This document shows, in pieces, positions 1 to 11,395 of a DNA stretch of 64,000 nucleotides. Every line of letters begins with the position of its first letter. The stretch's first letter is position 1. Both the position numbers and the translations under genes were made by a program. Origin of the DNA: Polyodon spathula (Eukaryota; Chordata; Actinopteri; Acipenseriformes; Polyodontidae); the NCBI RefSeq assembly GCF_017654505.1, contig NC_054538.1:58527684-58591683 (forward strand). Direction: 5' to 3'. The notes beneath the pieces are model-generated. The model was given only the letters and a program-made list of their open reading frames with translations, was not told where the DNA came from and made no database searches.

Positions 1-2189
1 CATGATCCCAAAACCAAGCAAAGTTGCAAGAGAAGTTGAAAAACTCACCACAAACATTACTCCAAAGACTGATTAGTTCCGTAAATTGCAAAATCAGATA
101 GAAATACCAAACAACAAAAAATAAAATTATTGGATTTCTCTGAAACTATTATAGTACTCTTTTCCCATGAAGTAGGATTATCTTAGCCTATTACTGACAT
201 CATTAAAATGTATTTTTTTTTTTTTTAAAGAGCAAAGTTCAAGTTTTAAAAAGTGATGGCCATTTTAAGTCACTCTGTGATGCTTATTACCAAAAGCTAA
301 ATAAAGTCACACAAATGAATACTGAAGATTTCACTTTTCATCACCATCAACTAAGGGGTTTGTTGGAACTAATAGAAGTCAGATGTCATTCTGTGATGGA
401 GTGGAATTGCCCAACATAGAAAAATTATTAAACACAAATACAATCTTTTCACAGGGAGATCAAAGTACAGTATATTAGTTATACAAAGCAACTGCAGAAA
501 CAAACAGTTGAGCAATAATTATAAAGAACTATTGTTTGTGTAAACAACCGACTCTCTTTTGTCTCATTTGCAATAGGATCTTTAGGGTTTTGCAGATACA
601 TAGAAACACCTGTTTCAAGTTTCATGTATGTTTTTTATTTAAATTGTATCACTTGAAAGGGCCTAGCTGATGTGTTTATACTACAGGTGCCAAAATGTCA
701 GTATTCAGAAAAAAAAAGTTATTGTCTTGACTTTTTATTGGAAACATAACATGGTTTATATCTGTTAGGGAATAAAGGAAAGGTTTCCTTGGGTGGTACT
801 CAAATAAGAACTGATACTGTTGATATGTTGACACCTTTGAATTCACTTCATAATGCAGTTACACAGATCTAGCTAAACATTTACTTTCAACAATTCTTGA
901 AACTAAAATGAATAAAACTTAAAACTACTTCTGTATGCTTTCCTTTAAACTTTAAAAACTTAAATAGTGCAGCAGCCCATTAATAAGCTTGCATTGTGAA
1001 AATACAGCCTTTGTGTAACGGTAATGCATCAAAATAACTTACTGTGAACGCCTCTTTACACCTGCCAAACCTAATGTTAACAAGCCTGGAAACAACTGGC
1101 CCAAATAGGATCGCTGAAGCTTGAAAAGGTCAATTTTCCGCCCTAAACACCGCATAAGCACAAATGCCAGTTCAACGTTCCATGTGGGGCTCCATCCAAG
1201 ATCAGCACCTAGCTGTGGGCAGACTTTTCATCCCACCTGCATTACTCACCCTGCACTCCAAGCAGAAGGGCTTTTACTACGTCAGCCACCGGAGACTGCA
1301 AATGAACTTTCAGTTTGAAGTTTTTTCTTTCTTTAAAGATTCTATCATAAAATTTAAATGAAAACGACAGGCCCCTGAGTAATAGAAGTGATATTGGGCA
1401 ATACTTTCCCTTGTAGTAACTCACTGTTAAAATAATAAAATAATGTTTTTGTCTGCACTGCAGGTTTCTTGTTGCGCAGTACCTTAACTAAACTTTTTAA
1501 AGGATCATTATTTATAACAACCTTCTTTTATAAATTAGTGGTAAACACATCCCTCTGGAGTCAATAATGGAGTGTGCTTATAGTACACAATTACAAGCGT
1601 TGGCCAATTGTTGCAAATGCAGTAAGGCTGTTTCAAAGGTTCAAAGTCAAAGCCATGTGAATGGCCTTTTCTCGTTCCCAACTTTTCATATGTTCTCATT
1701 AAGATTATAGTATCTTCTGGGGGATACTTTTTAAACATTAATACTTTTTGAAAATATTAGGTAATAATACAGTACTGCATACTGACTAAAAGCAATACTT
1801 TCAAGCTGTAATTTCTTTTTTTTTTTTTTGGACAGAAAATACAAATATTACTTTCAGCCTTTGCTTGTTTTTATAATAAATCAGCAAGGTGTGGTTTCCC
1901 ATATTTCTGCAATTCAGTGTTATGTTTACCTAATTTAGCGAACAAACAAAAAGAGACAAGGATTCGAAAGAGTCAGATTTCGTTAATCCTTGCATAAGCT
2001 TGATGGTTTCTGTGAGGTCTTTTACTAAGGTAGAACATGAAACACAAGCTTGATAATAGCAAGAAAAAATCAGGACCACCCTGTTCGTGCCAAAAAGTAA
2101 ACAGAAATCATATTTGGTTTCCAGCCAATTGGAACAAAGTTACTTAATGGAAGCCTCCAGTCTACAGTGCTGAGGAAAGTATTTCTCAC
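1..2189. other. AT-rich sequence downstream of the last visible TASP1 exon
   Basis: I see no gene here. The stretch should hold the intron after the 2190-2300 exon. I looked for the TASP1 C-terminal coding segment on the minus strand and did not recognise it, so the final exon probably lies left of the window. Short poly-T runs occur near 210 and 1816. The block at 1080-1320 is slightly more GC-rich but has stops on both strands. Confidence 0.5.
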
Positions 2190-2300
2190 CTAAGAGAGTC
2201 TGAATATCCTGTGAGGACTCTGATTCCACTGTGCATCGGCAGCATTGAAGAACTATCACACCACCAAGAACACAGTCTTCACTGGTTAAGAAGGGTGAGC
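2190..2300 (-). CDS. TASP1: TASP1 exon, beta-subunit segment near the C-terminus
   Basis: Taspase-1 is a threonine aspartase that cleaves nuclear regulators such as MLL-family proteins and TFIIA. The minus strand has a polypyrimidine tract and CAG acceptor just right of 2300, then 111 bp open in one frame. The frame encodes SPFLTSEDCVLGGVIVL and then a stretch ending SSQDIQTLL, which follows the family sequence closely. A GTGAGA donor begins at 2189. Phases are 2 nt in and 1 nt out. This is the leftmost exon I can see. The preceding family segment (GEHLVRT to NKFI) was not found between here and 15527. Confidence 0.85.
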
Positions 2301-3345
2301 CTGGAAGAAAGACACAACAAGCTTACTTAACAGGTTATTATTTATTATGAGGTAAAACCACAGTATAAAAAAAGAAATAGACCAGCATTTTCAGCTTGCA
2401 CTGGTGATTGAGCAAAACATTTGTCAGACAAAAACAAAACAAGTTCTCAACATCCACTTTGTTTAATAAAACTGAATTGGGCCTGAAGTATGCTACATAT
2501 TTTGAAAGCTATTGTGGCCAGCTGGATATAATACTTTTACCTACTCATGTTGTATTTCAAATATTTAAATAAACTGTCATAAGGAATAGTACCTTTTTAT
2601 TTCCAAAATTCACATGTTGTTCGATGTGTGTAGCGAGGAAATGTTAATTGTTGTTTGACTTTATTTACTCCTTCTGTGACAAGTACATGCAGCTTTAATG
2701 TCAGTAAATTCTAAGGGGTCACTTTGACCTTTAAAACAGGTGGAAATGGGTTTCCGGAATATGCCATCCATCATTACAAGGCCTGCATAACTAATATGCC
2801 ATTTATGACTGGCAGTAAGAATTCCATTCCCACCCTGCGTCCCCAATGATTACCATCTGTTTCCAAATCTGACAAACCTCACAAATATGGAAAGTGCAGT
2901 AATCATCACTGCTGTCAATGGTTTCAAGTCTGCACCACAAGTTGCCAGTCAGATTGGACAAGTGTGTTACTGTGCAGCTCCGGTATAAAATACGTCTAGT
3001 ACAGAAATAGCAATTATCTGTCATCGGTTTTTCATATTTTGGCATTTATTTAAGGTCTCTATAATAGAAGAAATGATCATTCAATCAGATCCTACTTATT
3101 CCCCTCACCCCCCTATAATTCCATTAAAACAAAAAAACATAACCAACTTAAGATGGTTAACATTGCTTACTCAAAATAATTGCACTTAAAATTGAATTTG
3201 CTTATGAATTGCAAAACAAGTTTACATCACTCTCCACCCACTAAAGTGTGTTGGCATCCCTTTTTCATGTATTTAAAATGTTTGCTCTATCTATTTTCAA
3301 CCTCTGATCTAGCTGTATGTATTTGTAGCTTACAAAATAAAAATG
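2301..3345. other. TASP1 intron, no gene seen
   Basis: Both strands carry only short frames without family similarity, including a minus-strand frame at 2803-3045. No repeat boundary is visible. Confidence 0.4.
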
Positions 3346-3348
3346 TTT

Positions 3349-3392
<44 letters not shown>

Positions 3393-3394
3393 AA
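3349..3394. repeat. (GAAA)n microsatellite
   Basis: About eleven tandem GAAA units with no interruption. The translated frames crossing it are artefacts of the repeat. Confidence 0.95.
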
Positions 3395-4550
3395 CCATCT
3401 GCCACTGGTTTGTATGTCACCTGCTACATAAAAAGATACAAATGTCTGAGGCAGGCATTTTCTACTTGGCCTAGTGCCCAATACCTCATAGGGAGTTAGC
3501 TGTACATCCCTACTGTAAACAGGATACAAGCCTCTCTAAATGACAGCTACAGACAACTTTATAACAGTCAGATAAAAGAACCGCAATTGTCCCCTGTTGG
3601 TTACCTCTCCTGTATTCTCCTGCCAAGCCACTCTTAGACTCGTTCAAGATAACACAGAGTACACACTCAGGGTTGTGGGAAGACCAAGGAGGAAACAAAT
3701 ATTGAGCTTCCTGCTTTTAACCAATAAAGTAATCCAGCCACGGCTAGCACTTGTTATAGAGGACAACTTGTATTCCACAGCCTTGAGCCTGTTTGATGGA
3801 AACGGAAGGTTAGTTACAGCTTTCAGAGCCTTGCTTGTATAGAACCACCATATCCTGAATTAGGCTGGCTTTCAATGAAAGTACAGCACTGTATAAAGTG
3901 CAATTCTGGGAAACTGTAGAACTTTTTTTTTAAAAATCTGCATCATATACAATATCAGTTCTGAATTTGTGTTTTAGAAGAACAATCTGTTCTAAATAAT
4001 TATCTGTGAAACTAACAGTGTGATAGTACACAGTGCACTAAACTCTTAGCCTCTGCACTGCATGGATACATTGCGTTAGCTGTAGATCCCAGAAGCACGT
4101 ATTATTAGTGATCTCTCCCTCAGGACGAGGGCTGGGAAATGCATTCACTTGAAATGGTCTCGGTGTCCCATACTTGCCAACATTTGAAAACTGTTCAGCA
4201 GGACACTTGACCTGGGGGAGTAGTGCTATACGCATCATACACATAGGAGGGGTCATCCGCAAAAAAATACTCTAACGTATAATAATAGATGTATCCCCTC
4301 AACTCAACACCATACAACCAGGATGACAGTAAACATAGACACAATGAAGCTTTCTTACCTTTGTATACCAGCAAGTTAGTAATCAGTAGATGTGTCAGCC
4401 GCACGAAGAGCACGGCGTGTGGTTTTCACTCTACTGTGCAAAATAAATGCATTTTTTTCAACTTTCTTCCTATGCATTGAGACGTAGGACATTTGCTAGG
4501 AAATCGGGACTGTCCCGACCATATAGGGCTGTTGGCATGTATAGGTGTAC
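3395..4550. other. TASP1 intron, no gene seen
   Basis: Moderately complex sequence with no supported gene. The part at 4190-4550 contains 'gggactgtcccg'-type words that recur at 10575 and 17985, so part of it is probably an old dispersed transposon fragment. Confidence 0.4.
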
Positions 4551-4552
4551 CG

Positions 4553-4706
4553 ATATTTTGCTCAAAATCTTTAAAAAGCCCAGTTTTTCCTGTCCCTTCC
4601 TGTAGCACAACACACTTAAAATACCTTTTGTCAAAATAACGTAAACAACCGCTTTTAGTTTATGGCACCTACAGTGAAAACAAAATAAAATAAAAAAACA
4701 AGGTAC
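4553..4706 (-). repeat. Dispersed repeat, copy 1 (inverted relative to 17808-17965)
   Basis: This stretch aligns over roughly 150 bp with the reverse complement of 17808-17965. Shared words include 'ttgctcaaaatc' and 'cttttagtttat'. It ends at 'caaggtact', exactly where the DIRS-like left inverted repeat begins, so the DIRS element probably inserted into it. The accompanying gggac-rich words suggest a hAT-type element, which is inference. Confidence 0.6.
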
Positions 4707-4810
4707 TTGAAGATGACTACCAAAACATTATGTATGGGATATGCCTGCCTATTGGTAGGTATTTTCTGAGCTCTCTATACCAGAGCTGCCGATAGGCCCC
4801 GTCCTTTTTA
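4706..4810 (+). repeat. DIRS left inverted terminal repeat
   Basis: Reverse-complement match to the right terminal repeat, with a few substitutions (for example 'ccagagctgcc' against 'ccagaactgcc'). It starts about 30 bp short of the outer edge of the right repeat, so the left terminus may be clipped. Confidence 0.75.
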
Positions 4811-5073
4811 CTTTCTATTTTTCCTCAGCAACCTTCACGTGCTCGCATTGCAGGCTGCTGCTTTCTATCTGTGGTACGTGAGTTGATTGCTTATGCAGTA
4901 TTGATTTAAATGAGTGAGTCTCTTCCAGCCTTATCCCCGCTGTTGAGCGACTTTGCTGGCTGCTAACAGTTAAATATATACATACAATATATATAGTTGT
5001 TGACGAAATACCTTGCTGGCACATCTGCAGTGCACAAGCAGTACTTCTGCTTGCCTGTGTTGTGCTACAGCTA

Positions 5074-5174
5074 TAAAATAAATAAATAAATAAATAAATA
5101 ATAATAAAACACCAGCAGGCCTTGTCCAACACAGGGCTGAATTTTTACTAGCCAACTGCCCCCCCCCCCCCCCC
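5074..5174. repeat. (AAAT)n run and poly-C tract inside the DIRS element
   Basis: Tandem AAAT units run from about 5074 to 5105, and a C homopolymer from about 5160 to 5174. Both lie in the region where gag would be expected, between the left terminal repeat and the reverse transcriptase. Confidence 0.85.
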
Positions 5175-5197
5175 GCAGAGCACAAGGAACACAGGGC

Positions 5198-6200
5198 GTG
5201 GTGTATCCATGCAGCAGCATTCCAGGAGGCAGTTCCAGGGCCGTCGCCCTAGGCAACCGAATCAGAGTGCTCCGCTCCAACCTCAGCAGCCCCAGCAGGG
5301 GCCCTGAAGGCTTGCGGCCTCAGACCCATCCTTTCACCGCACAAGAGCTGCAATACTGGCGTGTTTGCATCTCGGACACCTGGGTGCTCGCTACCGTGCT
5401 CAACAGTTACGTGCTGCAGTTCTGTTTGGGACCTCCCCCCTTCCGAGGAGTCACGCACACATCCATGTCGGACCCTCTTCAGGTCTCGGTACTCCAGAAG
5501 GAAGTGGTTGTCTTTTTGTGCAAGCGAGCCGTTCGTCTTGTAGACCGTACCTCCTGTGGATAGGGGTTCTATTCCAAATATTTTCTGGTACCCAAGAGGG
5601 ACGCCAGATTTTTCTCCATCCTTGACCTGAGATTCTTCAACAAGTTCTTGAAGGAGAGGAGGTTCCAAATGCTGACTCACCATCGCATTCTCCAGTCAGT
5701 CGGGCCAGGTGACTGGTTTGCCACCTTGGACTTAAGGGACGCGTATTTTCACGTTCCCATTTGGCCTCTTCCTAGCTCATTGTATGTTTTCAAAGTGTGT
5801 GGATGCTATCCTGGCCCCCTTGCGATTGCAGGGGATCAGAGTACTCAACTATCTCGATGACTGGCTCAGTCATGAGAGGAAGCAGTGGCCCACACGGAAA
5901 TTGTGTCGCAGCATCTGGCGAAGATGGGCCTTACAGTCAAAGAGTCGGCTTATACCGGTGCAGTGCACAACATACTTGGGGCTCCGGCTGGACTCCAGTA
6001 TGATGCGCACATACATTCATACCTGTCGGAGGACAGTGTAGCAGCTACTCAGGGTTGCCTCTCCCTGTTCCAACAGAGATCGAAGGTCCCCTTGGTGCGG
6101 TTCCAAAACCTGTTGGGTCTGATGGCTGCAGCCATATCAGCCATTGAACTGGGTCTATTATCCCACTCCAAACGTGGCTGAATGCATTCCATTTACACGC
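5198..6200 (+). pseudogene. DIRS reverse transcriptase, degenerate
   Basis: Fragments in shifting frames encode 'LDLRFFNKFLKERRF', 'FATLDLRDAYFHVPI' and 'LNYLDDWL', the last with the catalytic Asp pair near 5840-5865. They continue to 'RFQNLLGLMAAAISAIELGL' near 6100-6160, which is typical DIRS reverse transcriptase and its downstream linker. A deletion between the first Asp motif (about 5735) and the YLDD motif removes much of the palm. The enzyme would have copied element RNA. It is broken by frameshifts here and cannot be functional. Confidence 0.85.
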
Positions 6201-6286
6201 CTAGTGTGACAGACACCATCAGCTGACAGTGTCTCACACGTGCTCCACGGCCCTGCGATGGTGGAGGATGCATTCACACTGAGGAC

Positions 6287-7040
6287 GTGAGTATGGGAAT
6301 GGTGTTCTCTCACCAAGTAGCGATAAAGGACGCCTCCAACTTGAGTTGGGGGACGGTCTGGAAAGGCAGAGGAGTCCGCAGCACCTGGTCAGGCCGTTGG
6401 ATAGTCCTGCACATAAATATGTTGGAGCGGCAGGCTGTATTCCTGGATGTCCAGCACTTTCTTCAGGCATTGGAAAACATGTGCTGGTCCGAATGGACAA
6501 CACATCAGTGGTGGCATATGTCAACCACCAGGACAGCCTCCAGGGTTACATCGCATCGACATCTGACTCCTAACTTGGGCACAACAGAGCCTTTTGTCCC
6601 TATGGGTGATGCATCTTCCCGGAGTGGCCAACTGGGCAGCATACTTCCTGTTGAAGGAGCGTGCGCATCCATAAGAGTGGCGACTCCACCCGCAGGTGGT
6701 GGAGCGCATTTGGCAATGGTTTGGGAAGGCGCAGGTCGATCTACTCACCTTGGCAGGATGACGCATTGCCCCCTGTGGTATTCCCTCCACCGCTTAGGTG
6801 GTCCACTCAGCATCGATGCCCTAGCTCACGAGTGGCCCAGGACGTTCCTTTACATGTTCCCACCAGTACCATTGCTCCCAGCCTTCTTGGAGAAGGTCCA
6901 TTTAGAGAAAGTGACAGTTCTCCTAGTGCCCCTCAGGGGCCCAGGAGAATCTGGTTCTCAACCCTATGCCAGCTCTTACAAGGCCAGCCCTAGGAGATCC
7001 CGCTTCGCTTGGATCTCCTCAGTTAGGATGGAGCCTTGAT
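6287..7040 (+). pseudogene. DIRS RNase H and linker, degenerate
   Basis: The frame carries 'DASNLSWGTVWKGRGV' and 'GTWSGRW'-like words, then in another frame 'HVLVRMDNTSVVAYVNHQ', which holds a conserved RNase H acidic position. Downstream, 'HCPLWYSLHRLGGPLSIDAL' with 'AHEWPRTFLY' and 'VPLLPAFLEKVHLEKVTVLL' match the linker preceding the recombinase in fish DIRS elements. Frame changes near 6440, 6570 and 6850 show decay. Confidence 0.8.
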
Positions 7041-7670
7041 ATTGTACTGGAGGCTCTCACTAAGGCCCCGTTTGAGCCTATACACTCCATAGAGTTGAAA
7101 CATCTGTCTATGAAGACAGTCTTCTTCTTGGCTATCACCTCCACTAAGCAGGTCAGTGAGCTGCAGGCACTGTCAGTGCCCAGCTCCTGTATGTGTATTT
7201 GGGATGAGGCAGCAGGGTGTCACTGTGCACAAACCCTGCTTTCCTCCCCAAGTTGATTACAGCCTTCCACATGAATCAGTCTGTGAAATTGGAATCTTAT
7301 CATCCACCTCTGTTTGCTTCAGAGTTTGAATTTCCTCTGCCCGGTGCGGGCATTGAGGTGTTACATGGCTAGAACGAGCTCTGCATCATACTGACCAGGG
7401 CTTTGTCTGTCACAGTATACAAAACCCTAGGACTGCCCCTCTAGAAGCAGCAATTGTCGCATTGGATTGCAGACACAGTCTCTACAGCGTATGGCAGTGC
7501 TGGCTTACCCCCACCTGGGAGAGTAGCTGCGCACTCTACTAGAGGGTTGGCTACATCTTTGGCCCTCTTGAGAGGGGCCTCACTGTCTGATATATGTACG
7601 GCAGCTAGTTGGGCTACACTACAACATTCACCAAGTTCTACCGCTTCAATGTGGTAGACCCTTCTGAGTG
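7040..7670 (+). pseudogene. DIRS tyrosine recombinase, degenerate
   Basis: DIRS elements integrate with a phage-type tyrosine recombinase rather than a DDE integrase. Here the N-terminal part reads 'VLEALTKAPFEPIHSIELK'. The C-terminal part at 7454-7657 reads 'AHSTRGLATSLALLRGAS', containing the conserved His..Arg box, then 'SDICTAASWAT'. A further frame shift places the presumed catalytic Tyr in 'FTKFYRF' near 7640. The middle (about 7250-7450) is scrambled. Confidence 0.8.
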
Positions 7671-7754
7671 TCCTTGAGGTTACACGCTCGTACTACTAAC
7701 CTATGGTTAAGGCGGTTCTGACGCATCTCGCAACGGCTCTGGTATACATTTCCC

Positions 7755-7850
7755 ATGCGTAATGTTTTGGTGGTCATCTTCAAATTGAAAGGGAATATTA
7801 GGCTAATTACCATAACCCTGGTTCCCTGAAAGAGAAGACAACCACCAACC
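7755..7850. repeat. DIRS internal complementary region
   Basis: It contains 'taatgttttggtggtc' in the orientation of the right terminal repeat. It is followed by 'accctggttccctgaaag' and 'gaagacaaccacc', the inverted version of the outer edge of that repeat. A segment joining both terminal edges is the hallmark of DIRS elements, where it allows a circular intermediate to form. Confidence 0.7.
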
Positions 7851-7949
7851 GCAAGGTTGCATCGGTCGCCCTCACGGATTCGATGCAAAAAGAGAAATGG
7901 CTTCCGTGGAATGACGGTTTTAATCCCTCGGTAGGTGGGACAGAGGGCA

Positions 7950-8092
7950 TCATCCAAGGAAAGGGCCTATTGGCAGTTCTGGTACAGAGAGCTCAGAAAA
8001 TACCTAACAATAGGCAGGCATAGCACATAGGTAATGTTTTGGTGGTCGTCTTCTTTTTCAGAGAACCAGAGTTACGGTAAGTAACCTAAAGT
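7950..8092 (-). repeat. DIRS right inverted terminal repeat
   Basis: Reverse complement of the left repeat, extended by about 30 bp at the outer edge ('ccagagttacggtaagtaac'), which is missing on the left. Confidence 0.75.
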
Positions 8093-8902
8093 TTCAACAC
8101 CACAGCATTTCTAGGAAAAGTGCAAGACAGAGTTTATTCTTGTCAACCAGTATCCATCAAATAAACCTCAGTTCATAATTCAAAACAATGGGCCAGGCTT
8201 TCCAAAGCTTTCGTTCCAGTGTAAAGATATTTTTTCATGAAAATGAATAAAAACTGTCAATGCTTGAAAACTAAAAATATATAAATAACAATGTTCACAT
8301 CCTAAGTGTTTTCTTACTTTTCTTTTAACCTAGTGGGGCCTCAGTAATGGGCACCAGGCATCAGCTGTAACATTTCAATGCACTGTCTTAGATCTAAATA
8401 CTTTGTCCTCTTTGATTCCTTCAGGATGGTGTCAGCTTTTCATTGTTCAGTTTTGACAGAGCAGGCCCTAAGGAGTGGAGACCTGCATTCTGATAGTTAA
8501 TAATTTGTTTTAAGAAAATATGCTTCTCTAAAGTAGAAATTTGCAACACGTTTAGCATGATCTAAGGGGTATGTCATATTAGACCCAATGGTTTGTAAAT
8601 AATATGGACACCTGAAAAGCATCAGTTTCATTGACATGTCCAGAGGTTAAAACAATGTTGCAGGGGAAAGGTTAATTACCATTGAACACCACCTGTAATA
8701 GAACTTTATTGAGAGAATCATAAAATAAAGCCTGTAAAGAAGCTGGTCTGAAAGTGAGTGGTCTGTATCAAAAGTAGGTTCAGAATTTAAAAGAATGACA
8801 CTGAAACACGTTCACTGGACACCACCATCTGTAATGGAACTTTATTGAGAGAATCATAGAATACAGCAAGTGGTCTGTGTCATTAATATAGTCATAGATC
8901 AA
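8093..8902. other. TASP1 intron, no gene seen
   Basis: AT-rich. The phrase 'aactttattgagagaatcata' (given here in 20-base form or less: 'ctttattgagagaatcat') occurs near 8703 and again near 8830 with similar flanks, so 8690-8860 contains a short imperfect direct duplication. Confidence 0.45.
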
Positions 8903-10361
8903 TGGTTCCCAACTTGTGGTCCGTGGACCACTTGTGGTCCATAAGTAAACTCCAGGTGGTCCTCAAACAACTCTGAAAATTTGGTTACGCAGTTCTTGCA
9001 AAAACCCATTTCTACACAATCACACGTTGTGCTATTACTATACGTATTACAAAGCAGCACAGCAAACAGCTTTAACCACGTGGTGTGTAATTATAAAATA
9101 TGAATATAGGCTGCATTTTTCCCCTTTATCTGTTTTCCTTTATTACAGTTGTGTTTATAAATTAATATATAATACAGCTCCCTTTGATGCTATACCAAGC
9201 ATCGCCTTCAAAGCCACCATTACCTGAAACAGCTTTCTAATGTGAAACAAATACTAACTAAATAAGTTACATATTATGAAGGCGCATTTGTGTTGTTCAA
9301 ATTACAGATTTCTTTTTTTTAGTCAGCATTATTTAAAAAAAAAAAAAAAAAATCTACATCTAGCACTGACGTAAATCTAATCTGTGCTCATTCTACTGCT
9401 TGTGTTCACTGTTCAGGGGTGAAAAAAACATAATCAGACTGTCCCAGCCTTTTCGCTTCGCAAGAAAGTAACGCACGCATTGAATATTCCTAACTTGGTT
9501 GGAATGACTAAATAAAAAAAATTAAAAATTGAATAATTAGTTGCATATAGTAACAGAAGTTAATGTGAAACAAAAAGAGGCTTGTAGCTTGTGAACTGTA
9601 CCATAGTGTGAATGATCGATTTCAGCTTCATGCTACTGATGGGTTGTTCAGCCAGGTTTAATATCTCACAAGATTATATGTCAAAAGTGAATTCTATTAA
9701 CACTACTTCTGGAAATAATGTGTACAGTCTGTTCTTGACGCTGGTACATTTAACCAAAATGCTATAAACCCTATCGACTGTGCGCTACCAATCTCATTTA
9801 ATTTATGCATCACAGCCCACCAAAAGTGGTAAGTAACATCCTCCAATCATTTTTTTCCTTTTTCAAATTGCTTCCCATCCACCTCATCTTCGTATTCCGG
9901 TGTTTTTTATATGTACTTCGAGCGAAGTTGGCGAATAATAAATTGTGTTAGAAATGTTTTGGACAGATTCATTTGTTACATGATTTGCTGGATCCAAGGA
10001 CGACTCAAGCCCCACTGCATTATTTGTCAGGAGGTTTTGTCAAACAAAACTCTTAATCCTGCAAAATTGAGACTCCATTTGTCTACATTCAGAATGTGAA
10101 CAAAAATGTAGTATTTAAAACAAAAGAAACTGGAAGTTTGCCATCAGCAACTTTCAATGCGCAAAATGATAGCTACTGACCTGGTAGCGAAGATTCAAGA
10201 TCAGGAATCTCATTAAGTTAGGTACGTTATATAAATACTTTACTTTCTACAGGTACTTATGTTATACATGCACACATAACAATTAGCTTTAAAATGCTGA
10301 TGTGAAAAAACTTGTGGGAAGTGGTGGACCCTACATTGAAAAAGGTTGGGAAACACTGCCA
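8903..10361 (+). mobile_element. hAT transposon derivative with a BED-finger fragment
   Basis: The left end 'caatggttcccaac' and the reverse complement of the right end 'cagtgtttcccaacc' form hAT-type terminal inverted repeats. The flanking 8-mers, 'tcatagat' on the left and 'ccatagct' on the right, agree at 6 of 8 positions, as expected for an old 8-bp duplication. Inside is only the N-terminal part of a transposase (9911-10205) and a poly-A run near 9337. This is an internally deleted, non-autonomous copy. Confidence 0.75.
9911..10205 (+). pseudogene. hAT transposase N-terminal fragment, BED-type zinc finger
   Basis: The plus frame encodes 'KPHCIICQEVLSNKTLNP' followed by 'AKLRLHLST', the BED-like DNA-binding finger (Cys-x2-Cys, then a His) found at the start of many hAT transposases. 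After a stop, a similar-quality stretch 'KIQDQESH' follows. The catalytic domain and dimerisation region are absent. Confidence 0.7.
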
Positions 10362-10364
10362 TAG

Positions 10365-11364
10365 CTTAATGCATGCAGCAGTGTCAGGGCTATGTTTTAA
10401 TGGATGGCATTGGTAATGGAATTTAAATAAGAAAATCAAAGAATACTGCTCACCAAACATTAAAAAAGTAGCTCAAAGTGGACTCTACGCAGGTGTAACT
10501 TCAAAGGTCACAGGACCTCAATATGGCAGCCACATTAGGTCAGAGGTCCATACCTGTCAACCCTCCCTTATTTGCCAGGACTGTCCCTTTTTTTTTTTTT
10601 GGACACTCTACTCCTGGGACAGATTTTTTCTCGTATTTTGTTAAAAACAGTCTGTGGTTACTGCATACTGGCAAGCATGCATTCAGTGTATTGCTTCACG
10701 TGTGGTGCGATAAGCACACCCGCTAAATAAATTATATATCAATGCAAATTTGAATGCAAATATGAATGCAGATGTCAAGCATCTTGGGGAACAACATACT
10801 CTCAAATAATCCTAAGCAACGTTGGAAAAAGGCATACTTTCTGTAAACTATGCAGGACTGATTTTAACGGTGGGAGCAAGAATGATGTTTGTGGTAAGCA
10901 CGAGAGATCACAAAAATACCAAAAACCCAGTGACGCTCAGAAAACCAGCGCTTCAACTAATAACTTTTGTTACATATGCAGAGACCCTCACATGTTGTGA
11001 CTAGTTCAGCACATCTGTAGTAGACGTGTTCCCAAACTCACACACTGGAAAGTATTCTGCAGGAAAGTCTAAAAGTCACACAGTGAAAGCGTTTCTATTA
11101 CAACTTCAGCATCAACATTGCTTTAAAAATGCAGATTGTGTTTATATAATCAGAAATAGTGTGTTCATTTTTAGATAGAAGATAGTTGACAATTAAATGT
11201 TATTGATAGTGGACCTGCTGCCAAATCATCCACCTACAACTACTGTACAATAAGCACCACACGAAGCCAACATTTTTCTTGTACAATGCCCACTATCAAA
11301 ACAGACCTATGGAATCACAGAATAAGTAACATGGCCCTCTTAGGTCACATCTGTGCTGAAAACC

Positions 11365-11395
<31 letters not shown>

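Larger units (their letters stand above)
4706..8092 (+). mobile_element. DIRS-like tyrosine-recombinase retrotransposon, internally deleted
   Basis: The element carries inverted terminal repeats. The stretch at about 4706-4810 matches the reverse complement of about 7950-8062, sharing 'tatgcctgcctattg' and 'attttctgagctctct'. A third related segment at 7755-7850 has the arrangement expected of a DIRS internal complementary region. Between the repeats, plus-strand fragments encode reverse transcriptase, RNase H and tyrosine recombinase in the DIRS order. There is little or no gag. At about 3.4 kb it is short for the group, and frameshifts and stops are frequent, so it is a dead, deleted copy. 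Confidence 0.85.
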
